DNA of 64,000 nucleotides, taken from contig NZ_KB913032.1 of NCBI RefSeq assembly GCF_000384215.1, forward strand, positions 9,137,605-9,201,604, read 5' to 3'. The position numbers and the translations under genes were made by a program. Of this stretch, positions 40,594-49,835 are shown piece after piece. The notes below the pieces were generated by a model. That model had not been told where the DNA came from, did not search any database, and was given only the letters and a program-made list of their open reading frames with translations. The stretch's first letter is position 1, and the number at the start of each line of letters is the position of its first letter. The DNA comes from Amycolatopsis alba DSM 44262 (lineage in GTDB: Bacteria; Actinomycetota; Actinomycetes; Mycobacteriales; Pseudonocardiaceae).

Positions 40594-42704
40594 TGACTTT
40601 CACCGCTGAGCAGGCGAAAGCCGCCTTCCCCGACGAGGTCGTCACCAACGCCGTCACGCGGTTGGTGAAGGTTCCGGGGCTGGACAAGCCGGTCGCGCTG
40701 ATCACCCTGGACAACGGCCACGACCACACCCGGCCGAACACCTTCGGCCCGCAGGGCCTGGTGAGCCTCAACGCCGCGATCGACACCGCCTTCGCGGCCG
40801 AGCCCGCGGCGATCGCGGTCATCGGCAAGCCGTTCATCTTCGCCGTCGGTGCCGACCTTTCCGGCGTCGAAGCGGTCGCGGATCCGGCGCTGGCGCGGGA
40901 AATCGCGCAGACCGGGCACGACGTGTTCCGCCGCCTCACCGAGACCGAGATCCCGACCTTCGGGTTCATCAACGGCGCGGTGATGGGCGGCGGGCTCGAA
41001 CTCGCGCTCTCCTGCCACTACCGGACGCTTTCGGAGAACACCCCCGCGATCGCGTTCCCCGAGGTCTTCCTCGGCCTGTTCCCCGGCTGGGGCGGCACGC
41101 AGCTGCTGCCGAACCTGATCGGCCCGGACGCCGCGGTCACCGTGATCATCGAGAACGCGCTGGCACAGAACAAGATGCTGAAGGTCGCGCAGGCGGCCGA
41201 GCTCGGCATCGTCGACGAGGTCTTCGGTTCGGCCGACTACCTCGAACAGTCCCTGCTGTGGCTGGCGAAGGTCGTCAACGGCGAGATCACCCCCGCCCGC
41301 CGCGAGATCGACCGCGGCGCGGGCTGGGACGCCGCGATCGGCCGCGCCAAGGCCATCGTGGACGGCCGGACGAAGGGCGCGTCCCCCGGCGCGACCAAGG
41401 CCGTCGAGCTGCTGGAGCTGGCCCGTGAGAACGACCTCGACCGCGGCTACGCGGCCGAGACCGACGGGCTCGCCGAACTGCTCATGGACGACACGCTGCG
41501 CGCCGGGCTGTACTCGTTCAACCTGGTCAACAAGCGCGCCAAGCGGCCGGCGGGCGCGCCGGACAAGGCGCTGGCGCGCAAGGTGAACAAGGTCGGCGTC
41601 GTCGGCGCGGGCCTGATGGCCAGCCAGATGGCGCTGCTGTTCGTCCGCCGTCTCAAGGTGCCTGTGGTGCTCACCGACGTCGACCAGGAGCGGGTCGACA
41701 AGGGTGTGTCCTATGTGCACGGTGAGATCGACAAGCTGCTGGCCAAGAAGCGGGTTTCGCCGGACGGCGCGAACCGGCTGAAGGCGCTCGTCACCGGATC
41801 GCTCGACAAGGCCGCGTTCGCCGACGCCGACTTCGTGATCGAAGCGGTGTTCGAGGAACTGGGCGTCAAGCAGAAGGTGTTCGCCGACCTGGAGCAGTAC
41901 GTGTCCCCCGAGGCGATCCTGGCGACGAACACCTCGTCGCTGTCGATCACCGCGATGGCTTCGGAACTCAAGCACCCGGAGCGCGTGGTCGGGTTCCACT
42001 TCTTCAACCCGGTCGCGGTGATGCCGCTGCTGGAGATCGTCCGCGCGGAGAAGACCGACGACGCCGCGCTGGCCACCGCGTTCGCGGTCGGCAAGCAGCT
42101 CAAGAAGTCGAGCGTGCTGGTGAAGGACGCGTCCGCGTTCGTGGTCAACCGGCTCCTGCTGCGTTTCCTCGGCGAGGTGCTGGTGACCGTCGACGAGGGC
42201 ACGCCGTTCGAGGTCGCGGACAAGGCGCTGGAACCGCTGGGCCTGCCGATGACCCCGCTGACGCTGATGCAGCTGGTCGGCCCGGCGATCGCCCTGCACG
42301 TCGGGGAAACCCTGCACGGGGCGTTCCCGGACCGGTTCACCGTCAGCGAGAACCTCGACCGCTTCGTCAAGGCGGGCAAGAAGGGCGTCTGGCAGTGGGA
42401 CGCTCAGGGCAACGCCACCGTCGACCCCGAGGTCGACGAGCTCTGGCAGCGCGGCGACTCGCCGTCGACGTCCGAGCAGGTGCGTGATCGCGCGCTGGCG
42501 GCGATCGCCGAGGAGATCCGGATCATGCTCGACGAGGGCGTGGTGGCCGAGGCGCAGGACATCGACCTGTGCCTGATCCTCGGTGCGGGCTGGCCGTTCT
42601 GGCTGGGCGGCATCACGCCGTACCTGGACCGGGCGGGCGTGTCCGAAAAGGTCAACGGCAAGCCGTTCCTGGCCGCGGGTGTGGCGAGCGTGCCGCTCTC
42701 CTGA
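40593..42704 (+). CDS. fadB: Fatty oxidation complex alpha subunit (enoyl-CoA hydratase / 3-hydroxyacyl-CoA dehydrogenase)
   Basis: 703 aa bifunctional enzyme. The hydratase part has PFIFAVGADLSGVE, GAVMGGGLELALSCHY and FPEVFLGLFPGWGGTQLLP with the catalytic Glu. The dehydrogenase part (about 325 on) has the NAD fold VGVVGAGLMASQMALLF, ATNTSSLSITAMA and the His/Glu region RVVGFHFFNPVAVMPLLEIV. It pairs with the thiolase upstream to run the middle and last steps of beta-oxidation. Length agrees with actinobacterial FadB. A strong hairpin follows 7 bases after the stop. Confidence 0.95.
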   Translation: MTFTAEQAKAAFPDEVVTNAVTRLVKVPGLDKPVALITLDNGHDHTRPNTFGPQGLVSLNAAIDTAFAAEPAAIAVIGKPFIFAVGADLSGVEAVADPALAREIAQTGHDVFRRLTETEIPTFGFINGAVMGGGLELALSCHYRTLSENTPAIAFPEVFLGLFPGWGGTQLLPNLIGPDAAVTVIIENALAQNKMLKVAQAAELGIVDEVFGSADYLEQSLLWLAKVVNGEITPARREIDRGAGWDAAIGRAKAIVDGRTKGASPGATKAVELLELARENDLDRGYAAETDGLAELLMDDTLRAGLYSFNLVNKRAKRPAGAPDKALARKVNKVGVVGAGLMASQMALLFVRRLKVPVVLTDVDQERVDKGVSYVHGEIDKLLAKKRVSPDGANRLKALVTGSLDKAAFADADFVIEAVFEELGVKQKVFADLEQYVSPEAILATNTSSLSITAMASELKHPERVVGFHFFNPVAVMPLLEIVRAEKTDDAALATAFAVGKQLKKSSVLVKDASAFVVNRLLLRFLGEVLVTVDEGTPFEVADKALEPLGLPMTPLTLMQLVGPAIALHVGETLHGAFPDRFTVSENLDRFVKAGKKGVWQWDAQGNATVDPEVDELWQRGDSPSTSEQVRDRALAAIAEEIRIMLDEGVVAEAQDIDLCLILGAGWPFWLGGITPYLDRAGVSEKVNGKPFLAAGVASVPLS

Positions 42705-42711
42705 GCCAAGA

Positions 42712-42759
42712 CAGAAGGCCACCGTCGGCGATCCGCTGATCGCAGGCGGTGGCTTTCTG
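42712..42759. terminator. Intrinsic terminator of fadAB
   Basis: A 13-bp outer stem (42712-42724 with 42747-42759, one G-T wobble) encloses a GCGATC/GATCGC inner stem. It is followed by GCGCTTTTCG. It lies just after the fadB stop on the plus strand. Confidence 0.85.
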
Positions 42760-42862
42760 CGCTTTTCGTGAGTTTTGTGGCGATCGGCTGCGTTTTCGTG
42801 AAATCCTTGGCCTGGTACGGGAAAAGTTCGTCTCCCCGGCCATCCCCCTGGGAGACGGGCTG

Positions 42863-43285
42863 TCAGCGTTCCCCGGAAGGCGGACAGGGCGGGGGCGTGG
42901 TCTTCATCTTGGCCGCGACCCCCGCGGGGTCGAGGATGTCGACCTTCTTCGACTCGGGGAATCGCTGCCGCAGCTCGTCGCCCACGCTTCGGGATCGGTT
43001 CCCGCGACGGGCACGAGATGCACCAGCTTCACCAGTTCCGGCCGGTCCGCGAAGATCTTCTTGAAGCGCTCGTACGCCTCCGCCTTGGTTTCGGTCAGCA
43101 CACGGCGGGCCTTCGGGTCGTCCCGGAGAGCCTGCGCGGCGAGGGTCATTCCTTCGTCGGTCTCGATGTAGACGACCAGCTGGATCCCGCAGAGTTCCCG
43201 CTTGCCCAGCGGCGCGGGCACCATGTCCCGCGGCGACGGCGCCGAGTACTCAGAGCAACCGGTTGGACGCCTGGGGTCCGCTCAC
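42863..43285 (-). pseudogene. Broken FtsX-ectodomain-like protein gene
   Basis: The minus strand encodes CGIQLVVYIETDEGMTLAAQ, KARRVLTETKAEAYERFKKI and FADRPELVKLVHLVPVAG, closely like the extracellular domain of FtsX-type proteins. After DPEAWA the frame shifts; the next frame continues DELRQRFPESKKVDILDPAG to CPPSGER and a stop at 42863. At the 5' end, a good ribosome site (GGAGGA) precedes GTG at 43285, which reads MSGPQASNRLL and stops at once. The body frame upstream of Met reads TGCSEYSAPSPRD, like the start of a mature lipoprotein. So the signal region seems deleted and the C-terminal part frameshifted: two lesions, or sequencing errors. Confidence 0.7.
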
Positions 43286-43366
43286 GTCTTCCTCCACAGG
43301 GACGATCGTCACACAGCGCTGATCGTTGGCCGTCCGGACACCGCCCGTTCAGCGAGGCTCTTTAGC

Positions 43367-44983
43367 GTGCCGCCGGTGAACAGCGAAAAACCGGGCGTGG
43401 ACCGCCGCGGATTCCTCAAACGCGCGGGCCTCGTGTCCGCGGCGGCTGCCGGTGCGCCGCTCGCCGCCACCGCCCCGGCGGAAGCCCTCGATCTGAACCT
43501 CGACCTCGGCATCGACCTCTCCTGGCTCTTCGGCCGGGACCGCTACCGGTGGCTGGTGGGCGATCACCACATCCACACGCAGTACTCCTACGACGCGATG
43601 TACACAGTGGACGGAATCGCCGACGGCGCCCGGCGGCACGGGGCGGAGTGGGCGGTGATCACCGACCACGGCCACGCGTCGCACGAGAAGTCGTCGGTGG
43701 AGCGCACGAACGCCGCGATCAGGGCCGCGCAGCGCGAGCACCCCGATCTCCTGCTGTGGCAAGGCATGGAGTGGAACGTGCCGGGTGCCGAGCACGCGAC
43801 GCTGTTCTTCCAGGCGGGCGCGGACCAGGCCGCGAAACTGCGTGAGTTCGAGCGCGCCTTCGACTGGCGGCTGACCGGGACCGAACCGGGCACCCCGGAC
43901 AACGAGGCGCTGGCCGTCAAGGCGATCCGCTGGCTGGCCGCCGAAGAGCGGGCCCGCCGGATCCACGCGCCGGTGGTGGTGATCAATCATCCGCTGCGCA
44001 ACGGCCGGGTCGCCCCGCACGAGATCCGCGCGCTGCGCGACGCCGCGCCCGGCATCGTCATCGGCATGGAAGGCGCGCCGGGAGCGCAGGCCGACGGCTT
44101 CCCCAAGCCGCTCGGGAGCGGCGGTGGCGCGCGCGGCGGCTACGGCAACTCCCCCGGTTCGAACTCGTGGCCGGGCTTCCCGGAGCCGGCCTACCGCACC
44201 TACGGCGGGTTCGACTGGAGCACCGCGACCGTCGGCGGCCTGTGGGATTCGCTGCTGGCCGAAGGAAAGCCGTGGTGGATCACCAGCAACTCCGACTCGC
44301 ACTACAACCGTGGCTCCACCTTCGTCCGGCCCGGTGTCCCCGACGGCTACTACGACGAGCACGGCGCGTACCCGGACCCGATCGACACCGGCGTCCCGCA
44401 GACTCTGCCCCCGTACGCGGACTTCGCACCCGCGGAGTTCAGCCGGACCGTTGTCGGCGTGACCCGCCGGAGCCACGAAGGCGTGCTGGAAGGCCTGCGT
44501 GCGGGACGTGTCTGGGTGGTGCACGGCGGGCTCGCGCAGGAGCTGGAGTTCGGCGCGTACAGCGGCTGGAGCTCGGCCACGATGGGCGGCAGGCTCCGGG
44601 TCCGGCGCGGCGACGACGTCACGGTCGTCGTCTCGGCGAAGCTGGCGGCCCGCCCCAACGGCGGCGGCACGATCCCGCGGCTCGCGCGGCTCGACCTCGT
44701 TTCGGGACCGGTGACCGGCCCGGCCGCCGACCGTGACACGCAGACCGCCCCTGGCACGCGCGTGGTGCGGTCCTTCGAACCGCGGTGGACGCCGGGGCGG
44801 CGGGTCGCCTTCCGGCACACCTTCCGCAACGTGCGCGAGCCGTTCTACGTGCGGACGCGCGGGACGGACGGCAAGAAGCACGTGGCGGGCGGGATCGAGC
44901 CGAGCGCCGACGTGATCGGGCAGTCGAACCCGTTCGAAGACCTGTGGCTGTACGGGAACCCGATCTTCGTGGACGTGCGGTAA
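43367..44983 (+). CDS. Tat-exported PHP-domain phosphoesterase-like protein
   Basis: 538 aa (GTG 43367; GTG 43376 is the alternative). Twin-Arg signal DRRGFLKRAGLVSAAAAGAP with cleavage near AEA. PHP metal motifs: GDHHIHTQYSYD, WAVITDHGHASHEKS, WQGMEWNVPGAEHATLF, VVINHPLRNG and ITSNSDSHYNRGS. The C-terminal 150 residues look like a beta-rich domain. PHP proteins are metal-dependent phosphoesterases or related hydrolases; the exported form implies an extracellular substrate not identifiable here. Loose Gly-rich insert at about 245-262. Confidence 0.88.
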   Translation: MPPVNSEKPGVDRRGFLKRAGLVSAAAAGAPLAATAPAEALDLNLDLGIDLSWLFGRDRYRWLVGDHHIHTQYSYDAMYTVDGIADGARRHGAEWAVITDHGHASHEKSSVERTNAAIRAAQREHPDLLLWQGMEWNVPGAEHATLFFQAGADQAAKLREFERAFDWRLTGTEPGTPDNEALAVKAIRWLAAEERARRIHAPVVVINHPLRNGRVAPHEIRALRDAAPGIVIGMEGAPGAQADGFPKPLGSGGGARGGYGNSPGSNSWPGFPEPAYRTYGGFDWSTATVGGLWDSLLAEGKPWWITSNSDSHYNRGSTFVRPGVPDGYYDEHGAYPDPIDTGVPQTLPPYADFAPAEFSRTVVGVTRRSHEGVLEGLRAGRVWVVHGGLAQELEFGAYSGWSSATMGGRLRVRRGDDVTVVVSAKLAARPNGGGTIPRLARLDLVSGPVTGPAADRDTQTAPGTRVVRSFEPRWTPGRRVAFRHTFRNVREPFYVRTRGTDGKKHVAGGIEPSADVIGQSNPFEDLWLYGNPIFVDVR

Positions 44984-44993
44984 CCCTCGGGCC

Positions 44994-45037
44994 TCGTGAG
45001 TGGCTAGGCCGGTTCTAACCGTCCTAGCCACTCACGA
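44994..45037. terminator. Hairpin between convergent genes
   Basis: Exact 15-bp arms (44994-45008, 45023-45037) with an inner CGGTT/AACCG stem. It starts 10 bases after the PHP gene stop. The arms contain GTGAGTGGCTAGG, not the sequence of the other palindromes. Confidence 0.75.
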
Positions 45038-45251
45038 ACCCGGTCACCTGGGCCAGGACAAGACGGCCTGTTCCGGCAAGGCGGCGAACACGCGCGTTCC
45101 GTCTCTGATCACGCGAGTCGCGCCTTCGGCCGGCTGCCGGCCGGCATCGCCGCTCACGGCCATCTGGACCGAGCCGGGTGGTTTCGCGTGACTGATCGGA
45201 CGTCGCGCGTGATCAGACGGACGTCACGCGTGACTGGATGGACGACACGGC
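45038..45251. repeat. Repeat-rich stretch between PHP and aldo/keto reductase genes
   Basis: No gene seen. It holds TCTGATCACGCGAG at about 45108 and three direct copies of the related unit (GTGACTGATCGGACG, GTGATCAGACGGACG, GTGACTGGATGGACG) between 45187 and 45247. The same unit occurs at 28408-28483 and near 38242. Confidence 0.65.
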
Positions 45252-46076
45252 TTACGAGCCGAGAGTGTCCGGGTCCGGGCCCAGTCGCTTCCCCTGCTCC
45301 AGCGTCGCGATCGCGGCGCCGTCGTGCGCGTCGAGGGCGAAGTCGAAGACGTCCATGTTCGCCTTGATCCGCTCCGGCGTGACGGACTTCGGGATCACCA
45401 GGTGGTTCATCTCGATATGCCAGCGCAGCACGACCTGCGCCGGGGTCTTGCCGTGCTTCTCCGCGATCGTGCGGATCTTCTCGTCGGCGAGCAGGTCCCC
45501 GCCGCGTGCCAGCGGACCCCACGCCTCGGTGACGATCCCGTGCTTGTCGTGGAACTCCCGCAGCAGCGGCTGTTGCAGCCACGGGTGGCATTCGATCTGG
45601 TTCACGGCGGGGACGGTCCCGGTCTCCTCGATCAGCCGTTCCAGGTGCGGGATCTGGAAGTTCGAGACACCGATGGCCTTCGCGCGGCCGTCTGAGGCGA
45701 TCTTTTCCAGTGCCCGCCACGTTTTCACGTACTTGTCCTGCGACGGCAGCGGCCAGTGGATGAGGTACAGGTCGACGTACTCGAGGCCGAGTTCGCCCAT
45801 GCTGGTGTCGAAGGCGCGCAACGCCGAGTCGTAGCCGTGTTCGGTGTTCCACAGTTTCGTGGTGACGAACAGGTCCTCACGCGGCAGCCCGCTGGTGCGG
45901 ACGGCCTCGCCGACGCCGCGTTCGTTGGCGTAGAGGGTCGCCGTGTCGATGGCGCGATAACCCGCCTCGATGGCGGTGCGGACCGCGCCGACGACCTCGT
46001 CATCGCCGATCTTGTACACCCCGAACCCGAGCTGGGGCAGAGACGTTCCGTTGTTCAGCCGAATATCGGTCACCAT
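45252..46076 (-). CDS. Aldo/keto reductase
   Basis: 274 aa NADPH-dependent reductase (2,5-diketo-gluconate reductase-like). Tetrad: D in YRAIDTATLYANE with Tyr, K in VTTKLWNTEHG, H in LYLIHWPLP. Cofactor motif VIPKSVTPERIKANMDVF. The ATG at 46076 is chosen; longer readings run into the histidine kinase gene. It ends beside the repeat stretch. Substrate unknown, probably aldehydes. Confidence 0.94.
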   Translation of the reverse strand: MVTDIRLNNGTSLPQLGFGVYKIGDDEVVGAVRTAIEAGYRAIDTATLYANERGVGEAVRTSGLPREDLFVTTKLWNTEHGYDSALRAFDTSMGELGLEYVDLYLIHWPLPSQDKYVKTWRALEKIASDGRAKAIGVSNFQIPHLERLIEETGTVPAVNQIECHPWLQQPLLREFHDKHGIVTEAWGPLARGGDLLADEKIRTIAEKHGKTPAQVVLRWHIEMNHLVIPKSVTPERIKANMDVFDFALDAHDGAAIATLEQGKRLGPDPDTLGS

Positions 46077-46090
46077 CCTTGCACCGTAAC

Positions 46091-47218
46091 TCAGGGCAGC
46101 GCGGGGAGGTGCACGGTCACCGAAAGGCCGCCGCCCACAACGGGTTCCGCCGACACCGTGCCACTGTGGGCCTGGACGGCGGCCCGCACGATCGAGAGTC
46201 CCAGCCCGGCGCCGGTGCGGGCGGTCCTGGCCACCCCTGCGCGGCGGAACGGTTCGAACAGTTCGGGGACGGCCGCCGGGTCGAGCAGCCCGCCGGACGA
46301 CCGCACCCGCAGCACCGACCACTGTGGACCGGCCTGGGTGACGACGTCCAGCCAGCCGCCGTCGACGTTGTGCCGCACGGCGTTCTCCAGCAGGTTGCCC
46401 GCGATCCGCTCCAGCAGCGCGGGATCGCCGAACGTCGGCGCCCCCGCGGTCGCGAATTCGACACGGAGGCCGCGTTTCTCCGCTTCCGTCCGCACCGCGC
46501 GCCACGCGCTCGCGACGATCACCGCGAGATCGACGGGTTCCCTGGCCACCAGGCCCGCGCCGTCCGTGCGCGCGAGCAGCAGCAGCGAACCGACCAGCCG
46601 CTCGGCCCGTTCGGTCGCGTCACGGACCACGGCCGCCATCCGCCGCAGTTCGGCTTCGTCGGCCTGCTCGTCGGCAAGGGTGACGTCGAGTTCGGTGCGG
46701 ATGACCGCGAGCGGCGTCCGCAGTTCGTGGCTGGCGTTCGCGACGAAATGCCGTTGCGCGTCGAACGCGGCCTGCAGCCTGTCCAGCATGTCGTCGAAGG
46801 TCTCGGCCAGTTCGGCGAGTTCGTCCTTGGTGCGGACCTCGCCGATCCGCTCCCCCATCGATTCGATCGACAGGCGCCGGGCGGTCCCGGTGATCTCGCG
46901 CAGCGGCTGCAGGACCCGCGCGGTGAACGTCCACGCGAGGATCCCCGCCGCCAGCACGACGAAACAGAACGCGACCGCGCCGAACAACAGCACCCGGTTC
47001 CTGGCGTACACCCGCAGATGCTCGGTGACGGCGGAGGCGTCGACGTCGACACCGTCGACCCGCACCGTGGTGCCGGGCGGCAGCTGCGGAACGGCGGAAA
47101 CGGCGTCCCCGACGAGGTTCCAGGTCAGCCAGAGCAACAGGACGCTGACCAGCGCCACCAGCCCGGTCGCGAGCAACGTGACCCGCGCGCGCAGGCTGCG
47201 GGCACCGGTCAGGTTCAC
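46091..47218 (-). CDS. Two-component sensor histidine kinase
   Basis: 375 aa. Two membrane helices (about 13-35 and 77-98) flank a short external loop; HAMP follows (RVLQPLREITGTARRLSIES); phosphoacceptor His in FVANASHELRTPLAVIRTEL; N-box LLENAVRHN; G2-type GAGLGLSIVRAAV. The G1 region is shortened (no clear DxGxG; SSGGLLDPAAVPELFE stands there), so ATP binding may be atypical. GTG start overlaps the response regulator stop by 4 bases: a coupled pair. The signal is unknown. Confidence 0.9.
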   Translation of the reverse strand: MNLTGARSLRARVTLLATGLVALVSVLLLWLTWNLVGDAVSAVPQLPPGTTVRVDGVDVDASAVTEHLRVYARNRVLLFGAVAFCFVVLAAGILAWTFTARVLQPLREITGTARRLSIESMGERIGEVRTKDELAELAETFDDMLDRLQAAFDAQRHFVANASHELRTPLAVIRTELDVTLADEQADEAELRRMAAVVRDATERAERLVGSLLLLARTDGAGLVAREPVDLAVIVASAWRAVRTEAEKRGLRVEFATAGAPTFGDPALLERIAGNLLENAVRHNVDGGWLDVVTQAGPQWSVLRVRSSGGLLDPAAVPELFEPFRRAGVARTARTGAGLGLSIVRAAVQAHSGTVSAEPVVGGGLSVTVHLPALP

Positions 47219-47892
47219 CCGCGCGCGGTCCCCTGCTCCGGCACCCGGTAACCGGAGCCGACGACGGTTTCGATGATCCCCGGCTCGCCGAGCTTCTTCC
47301 GCAGCGTCATCACGGTGACCCGGACGGTGGTGGTGAACGGGTCGGCGTTCTCGTCCCACACGCGTTCGAGCAATTCCTCGCTGCTGACCACCGAACCTGC
47401 GGCCGACAGCAGCACCTCCAGCACGCCGAACTCCTTGCGGGTCAGCTCGACGGGACCGCTCGCGCGACGGACGGTCCGCCTCGCCGGGTCCAGCTCGACG
47501 TCGCCCGAAGTCAGCAGCGGCGGCGCGGCCGGGGTCGCGCGACGGCCCAGTGCGCGCACCCGCGCGACGAGTTCGGGGAAGGCGAACGGCTTGGCGAGAT
47601 AGTCGTCGGCGCCGAGGGAAAGCCCGTCGACGCGGTCCGAAACGGAACTGCTCGCGGTGAGCATCAGCACGCGGGTCAGTTCGCCGGACGCGACGATTTC
47701 GCGGCACAGGTCGTCACCGGACATACCGGGCAGGTCGCGGTCGAGCAGCACCACGTCGTACCGGGTGACGGCGGCTTTCTCGTGCCCGTCGTCACCGGTG
47801 AGCGCGATGTCCACCGCCATCCCCTCGCGCCGCAGGCCGCGTGCGATCGCGTCGGCGAGGGGTTCTTCGTCTTCGACTACCAGAATCCGCAC
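47215..47892 (-). CDS. OmpR-family response regulator
   Basis: 225 aa. Receiver: ILVVEDEEPLADAIARGLRR, phosphorylated Asp in YDVVLLDRDLPGMSGDD, Thr in VLMLTASSS, Lys in DDYLAKPFAFPELVAR. Winged-helix domain: VELTRKEFGVLEVLLSAAGS, TTTVRVTVMTLRKKLGE and the wing IETVVGSGYRVPE. GTG at 47892 begins right at the receiver. It works with the kinase just downstream. Two palindromes lie upstream. Confidence 0.94.
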   Translation of the reverse strand: MRILVVEDEEPLADAIARGLRREGMAVDIALTGDDGHEKAAVTRYDVVLLDRDLPGMSGDDLCREIVASGELTRVLMLTASSSVSDRVDGLSLGADDYLAKPFAFPELVARVRALGRRATPAAPPLLTSGDVELDPARRTVRRASGPVELTRKEFGVLEVLLSAAGSVVSSEELLERVWDENADPFTTTVRVTVMTLRKKLGEPGIIETVVGSGYRVPEQGTARG

Positions 47893-47995
47893 GACACTAC
47901 GTTGCCACACCTTCCTGAGAGTGACCTGATCGGAGTATCGCGTCGGTACAGCTGGTCGTGAGTGGCCGAGGCATTCAGGGGACGCACTGCGCCGT

Positions 47996-48048
47996 GTCGC
48001 GAAAGCCACTTTCAGGACGTCGAGTGTCCCGAAAGTGGCTTTCGCGAC
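47996..48048. repeat. Palindrome (GAAAGCCACTTTC subfamily)
   Basis: 18-base exact arms (47996-48013, 48031-48048), with a GGAC/GTCC inner stem. The core CGCGAAAGCCACTTTC also forms the left arm of the hairpin at 59265. Confidence 0.8.
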
Positions 48049-48086
48049 GCTCGATACCGCCGGGACCGCAGGGTCGGGGTGCTCGT

Positions 48087-48139
48087 GTTGTGAAAGCCAC
48101 TTTCGCAACGTTGAAGGTTGCGAAAGTGGCTTTCACAAC
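48087..48139. repeat. Palindrome (GAAAGCCACTTTC subfamily)
   Basis: 23-base exact arms (48087-48109, 48117-48139) around a 7-base loop. Same GAAAGCCACTTTC core as its neighbour 40 bases upstream, with different outer pairs (GTTGT/ACAAC) that still match each other. Confidence 0.82.
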
Positions 48140-48242
48140 CCGTGCCGGACTGATCAAGGCCGTCCCGTCACGTCCAGCGGCAGACGACGTGACGGACCCA
48201 GCAGGTAACCAAATACCGGTCCGTTAGAACGCCACTCGCCAC

Positions 48243-49724
48243 TCACGACCAGCGCAACGCGAACCACAGCCGCATCCGGATCTCCGGATCCGCCAGCTCC
48301 ACCCCCAGCGCTCGTTCGATCTGCCCGATCCGGTGCCGGACACTGTTGCGGTGCACGCCCAGTTCGGCGGCCGTCCGGTCCCAGCCGCCGTGGTGCGCGA
48401 GCCAGATCCGCAGCGTCTCGACCAGTTCCCGGTCACCCTTCCGGTCGAGTTCGCGCAGCGGCGCCAGCTCCTGGGCGGCGAACCCGGCCGCCGCGTCCGG
48501 TGCGATCAGCGCGTCCAGCCCTGAAGAGCCTTCCGCCACCACCGGCCGTCCCAGCGCGCCGGCCCGCGCCAGCAGCAACTCGACTTCGCCCGCCGCCTCG
48601 GGCAGCCGATCGGGTGGCACGGGTGAGCCGACGACCGCGAGCCAGCCGTCGGCGCGGAGCCGGTCGAGGTCGCCGATCTCCGGAGCCTCGCGGACGATCG
48701 CGGTGAACCGCGGTCCGGGCAGCAGCCGCACGAGCGGGGTGTCGAGCCGGGCGCGCAGCCAGTCGTAGCGCGCGGCGGCCTCGCTCGGGCCGCGCCGGTA
48801 GGCGATCCCGGCGACCAGACGGCGTTCCTCCCCGCCGACCGCGCCGGTCTCCCCCAGCAGCAACGCCGTGGCGGTGGCGCCCAGTCCCGCCGCGTCCGAA
48901 CCCGCGCGGCCCGCCAGCCCGAGCAGCGCCGCCCCGACCGAAAGGATCGCGCGGTCCGCGCCGTCGAACCGCGCGACGCGGCCGACCACGACCAGATGCG
49001 ACGCCGTCGCCTGCGGGTACACCGGTTGCGCGACGACGTGCGTGCCGTCGGCCAGTTCCGTCGTCGCGCTGCGGATCCCCCGGCCTGCCCGCAGCGTGGT
49101 GACCAGTTCCCGGACCTCGGCGGGCAGCGGTGACGGCGCGCCGTGGTCGGCGGCGAGGACGTCGCCGACACCGACCAGCGCCACCCACGCCCGCAGCCGT
49201 CCGGCCAGCGCGCTCGCCAGTTCGCCGAGCCCGTCACCGGCGGCCCTGGTCAGCGCCTCGCGCGCGACCGCGATCCGCCGCTGTTCCCGCTGCCCGGCCT
49301 CCGCGAGCGCGACCGACACCGCCCGGCTGATCGCCAGGAACGGCGTCCGCGGCCGGACGATCAGCAGCGGGAGCCCGTGCCGGACGCACGCCTCCCGCAG
49401 CGGCGGCGGCAGCGTCTCGTGAGTGCCGGGGGTGAGCCCGAACCCCAGCGCGGAGATCCCGCTGTCGGCCAGCCGCCGGACGTACCGATCGATCTCGGAC
49501 GGCTCGACGGGCAGGTTCACCCCGGCGGTGAGCAGCAGTTCCGCCCCGAGCAAGTACGGCGCGGGATCCCGCAGCTCACTGACGTGCGCCCAGCGGACCG
49601 GCGCGTCGAGCGCGCCCGGCCGCAGGGACTCCACGACCGGGTCGAGTGCCAGTTCCGGGTTGCCGACCACGGCCCGTAACGGGACATTCACTTCCGAGTC
49701 GAGCGGATCGCGGGTTTGGGTCAT
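48243..49724 (-). CDS. PucR-family transcriptional regulator
   Basis: 493 aa. N-terminal purine-catabolism-type region (VRWAHVSELRDPAPYLLGAE, GLTPGTHETLPPPLREACVR) and C-terminal helix-turn-helix GWDRTAAELGVHRNSVRHRI followed by GQIERALGVELADPEIRMRL. It is divergent from the transporter-ureohydrolase operon, so it is the likely activator of that operon, sensing an amine, guanidino compound or purine derivative. The ATG at 49724 is preferred because GAGGATGGA precedes it; a start 12 codons upstream is possible. Confidence 0.9.
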   Translation of the reverse strand: MTQTRDPLDSEVNVPLRAVVGNPELALDPVVESLRPGALDAPVRWAHVSELRDPAPYLLGAELLLTAGVNLPVEPSEIDRYVRRLADSGISALGFGLTPGTHETLPPPLREACVRHGLPLLIVRPRTPFLAISRAVSVALAEAGQREQRRIAVAREALTRAAGDGLGELASALAGRLRAWVALVGVGDVLAADHGAPSPLPAEVRELVTTLRAGRGIRSATTELADGTHVVAQPVYPQATASHLVVVGRVARFDGADRAILSVGAALLGLAGRAGSDAAGLGATATALLLGETGAVGGEERRLVAGIAYRRGPSEAAARYDWLRARLDTPLVRLLPGPRFTAIVREAPEIGDLDRLRADGWLAVVGSPVPPDRLPEAAGEVELLLARAGALGRPVVAEGSSGLDALIAPDAAAGFAAQELAPLRELDRKGDRELVETLRIWLAHHGGWDRTAAELGVHRNSVRHRIGQIERALGVELADPEIRMRLWFALRWS

Positions 49725-49767
49725 TCCATCCTCATTCAAGCGAGACTTTGGCTGGATCATCCCATGT

Positions 49768-49784
49768 CGTTCAAGGTGCGAACG
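49768..49784. promoter_or_regulatory. Short inverted repeat in the PucR/transporter intergenic region
   Basis: CGTTC (49768-49772) and GAACG (49780-49784) separated by 7 bases, in the 111-base divergent region. Possible regulator site; short and unproven. Confidence 0.3.
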
Positions 49785-49835
49785 AACCTACGGTGACCCG
49801 AACAACGCGAACAGCGCCGAAGCAAGGAGGACACC

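Noticed and set aside
42904..43224. The 106-codon open frame as an intact gene
   Set aside because: It lacks a signal or true start and leaves the family sequence after DPEAWA; the conserved continuation lies in the next frame, so I call it a pseudogene.
45187..45247. Short direct repeats that could suggest a CRISPR array
   Set aside because: Units are 15 bases with unequal short spacing and inexact copies, there are no cas genes, and the same unit occurs inverted elsewhere as a gene-end repeat.
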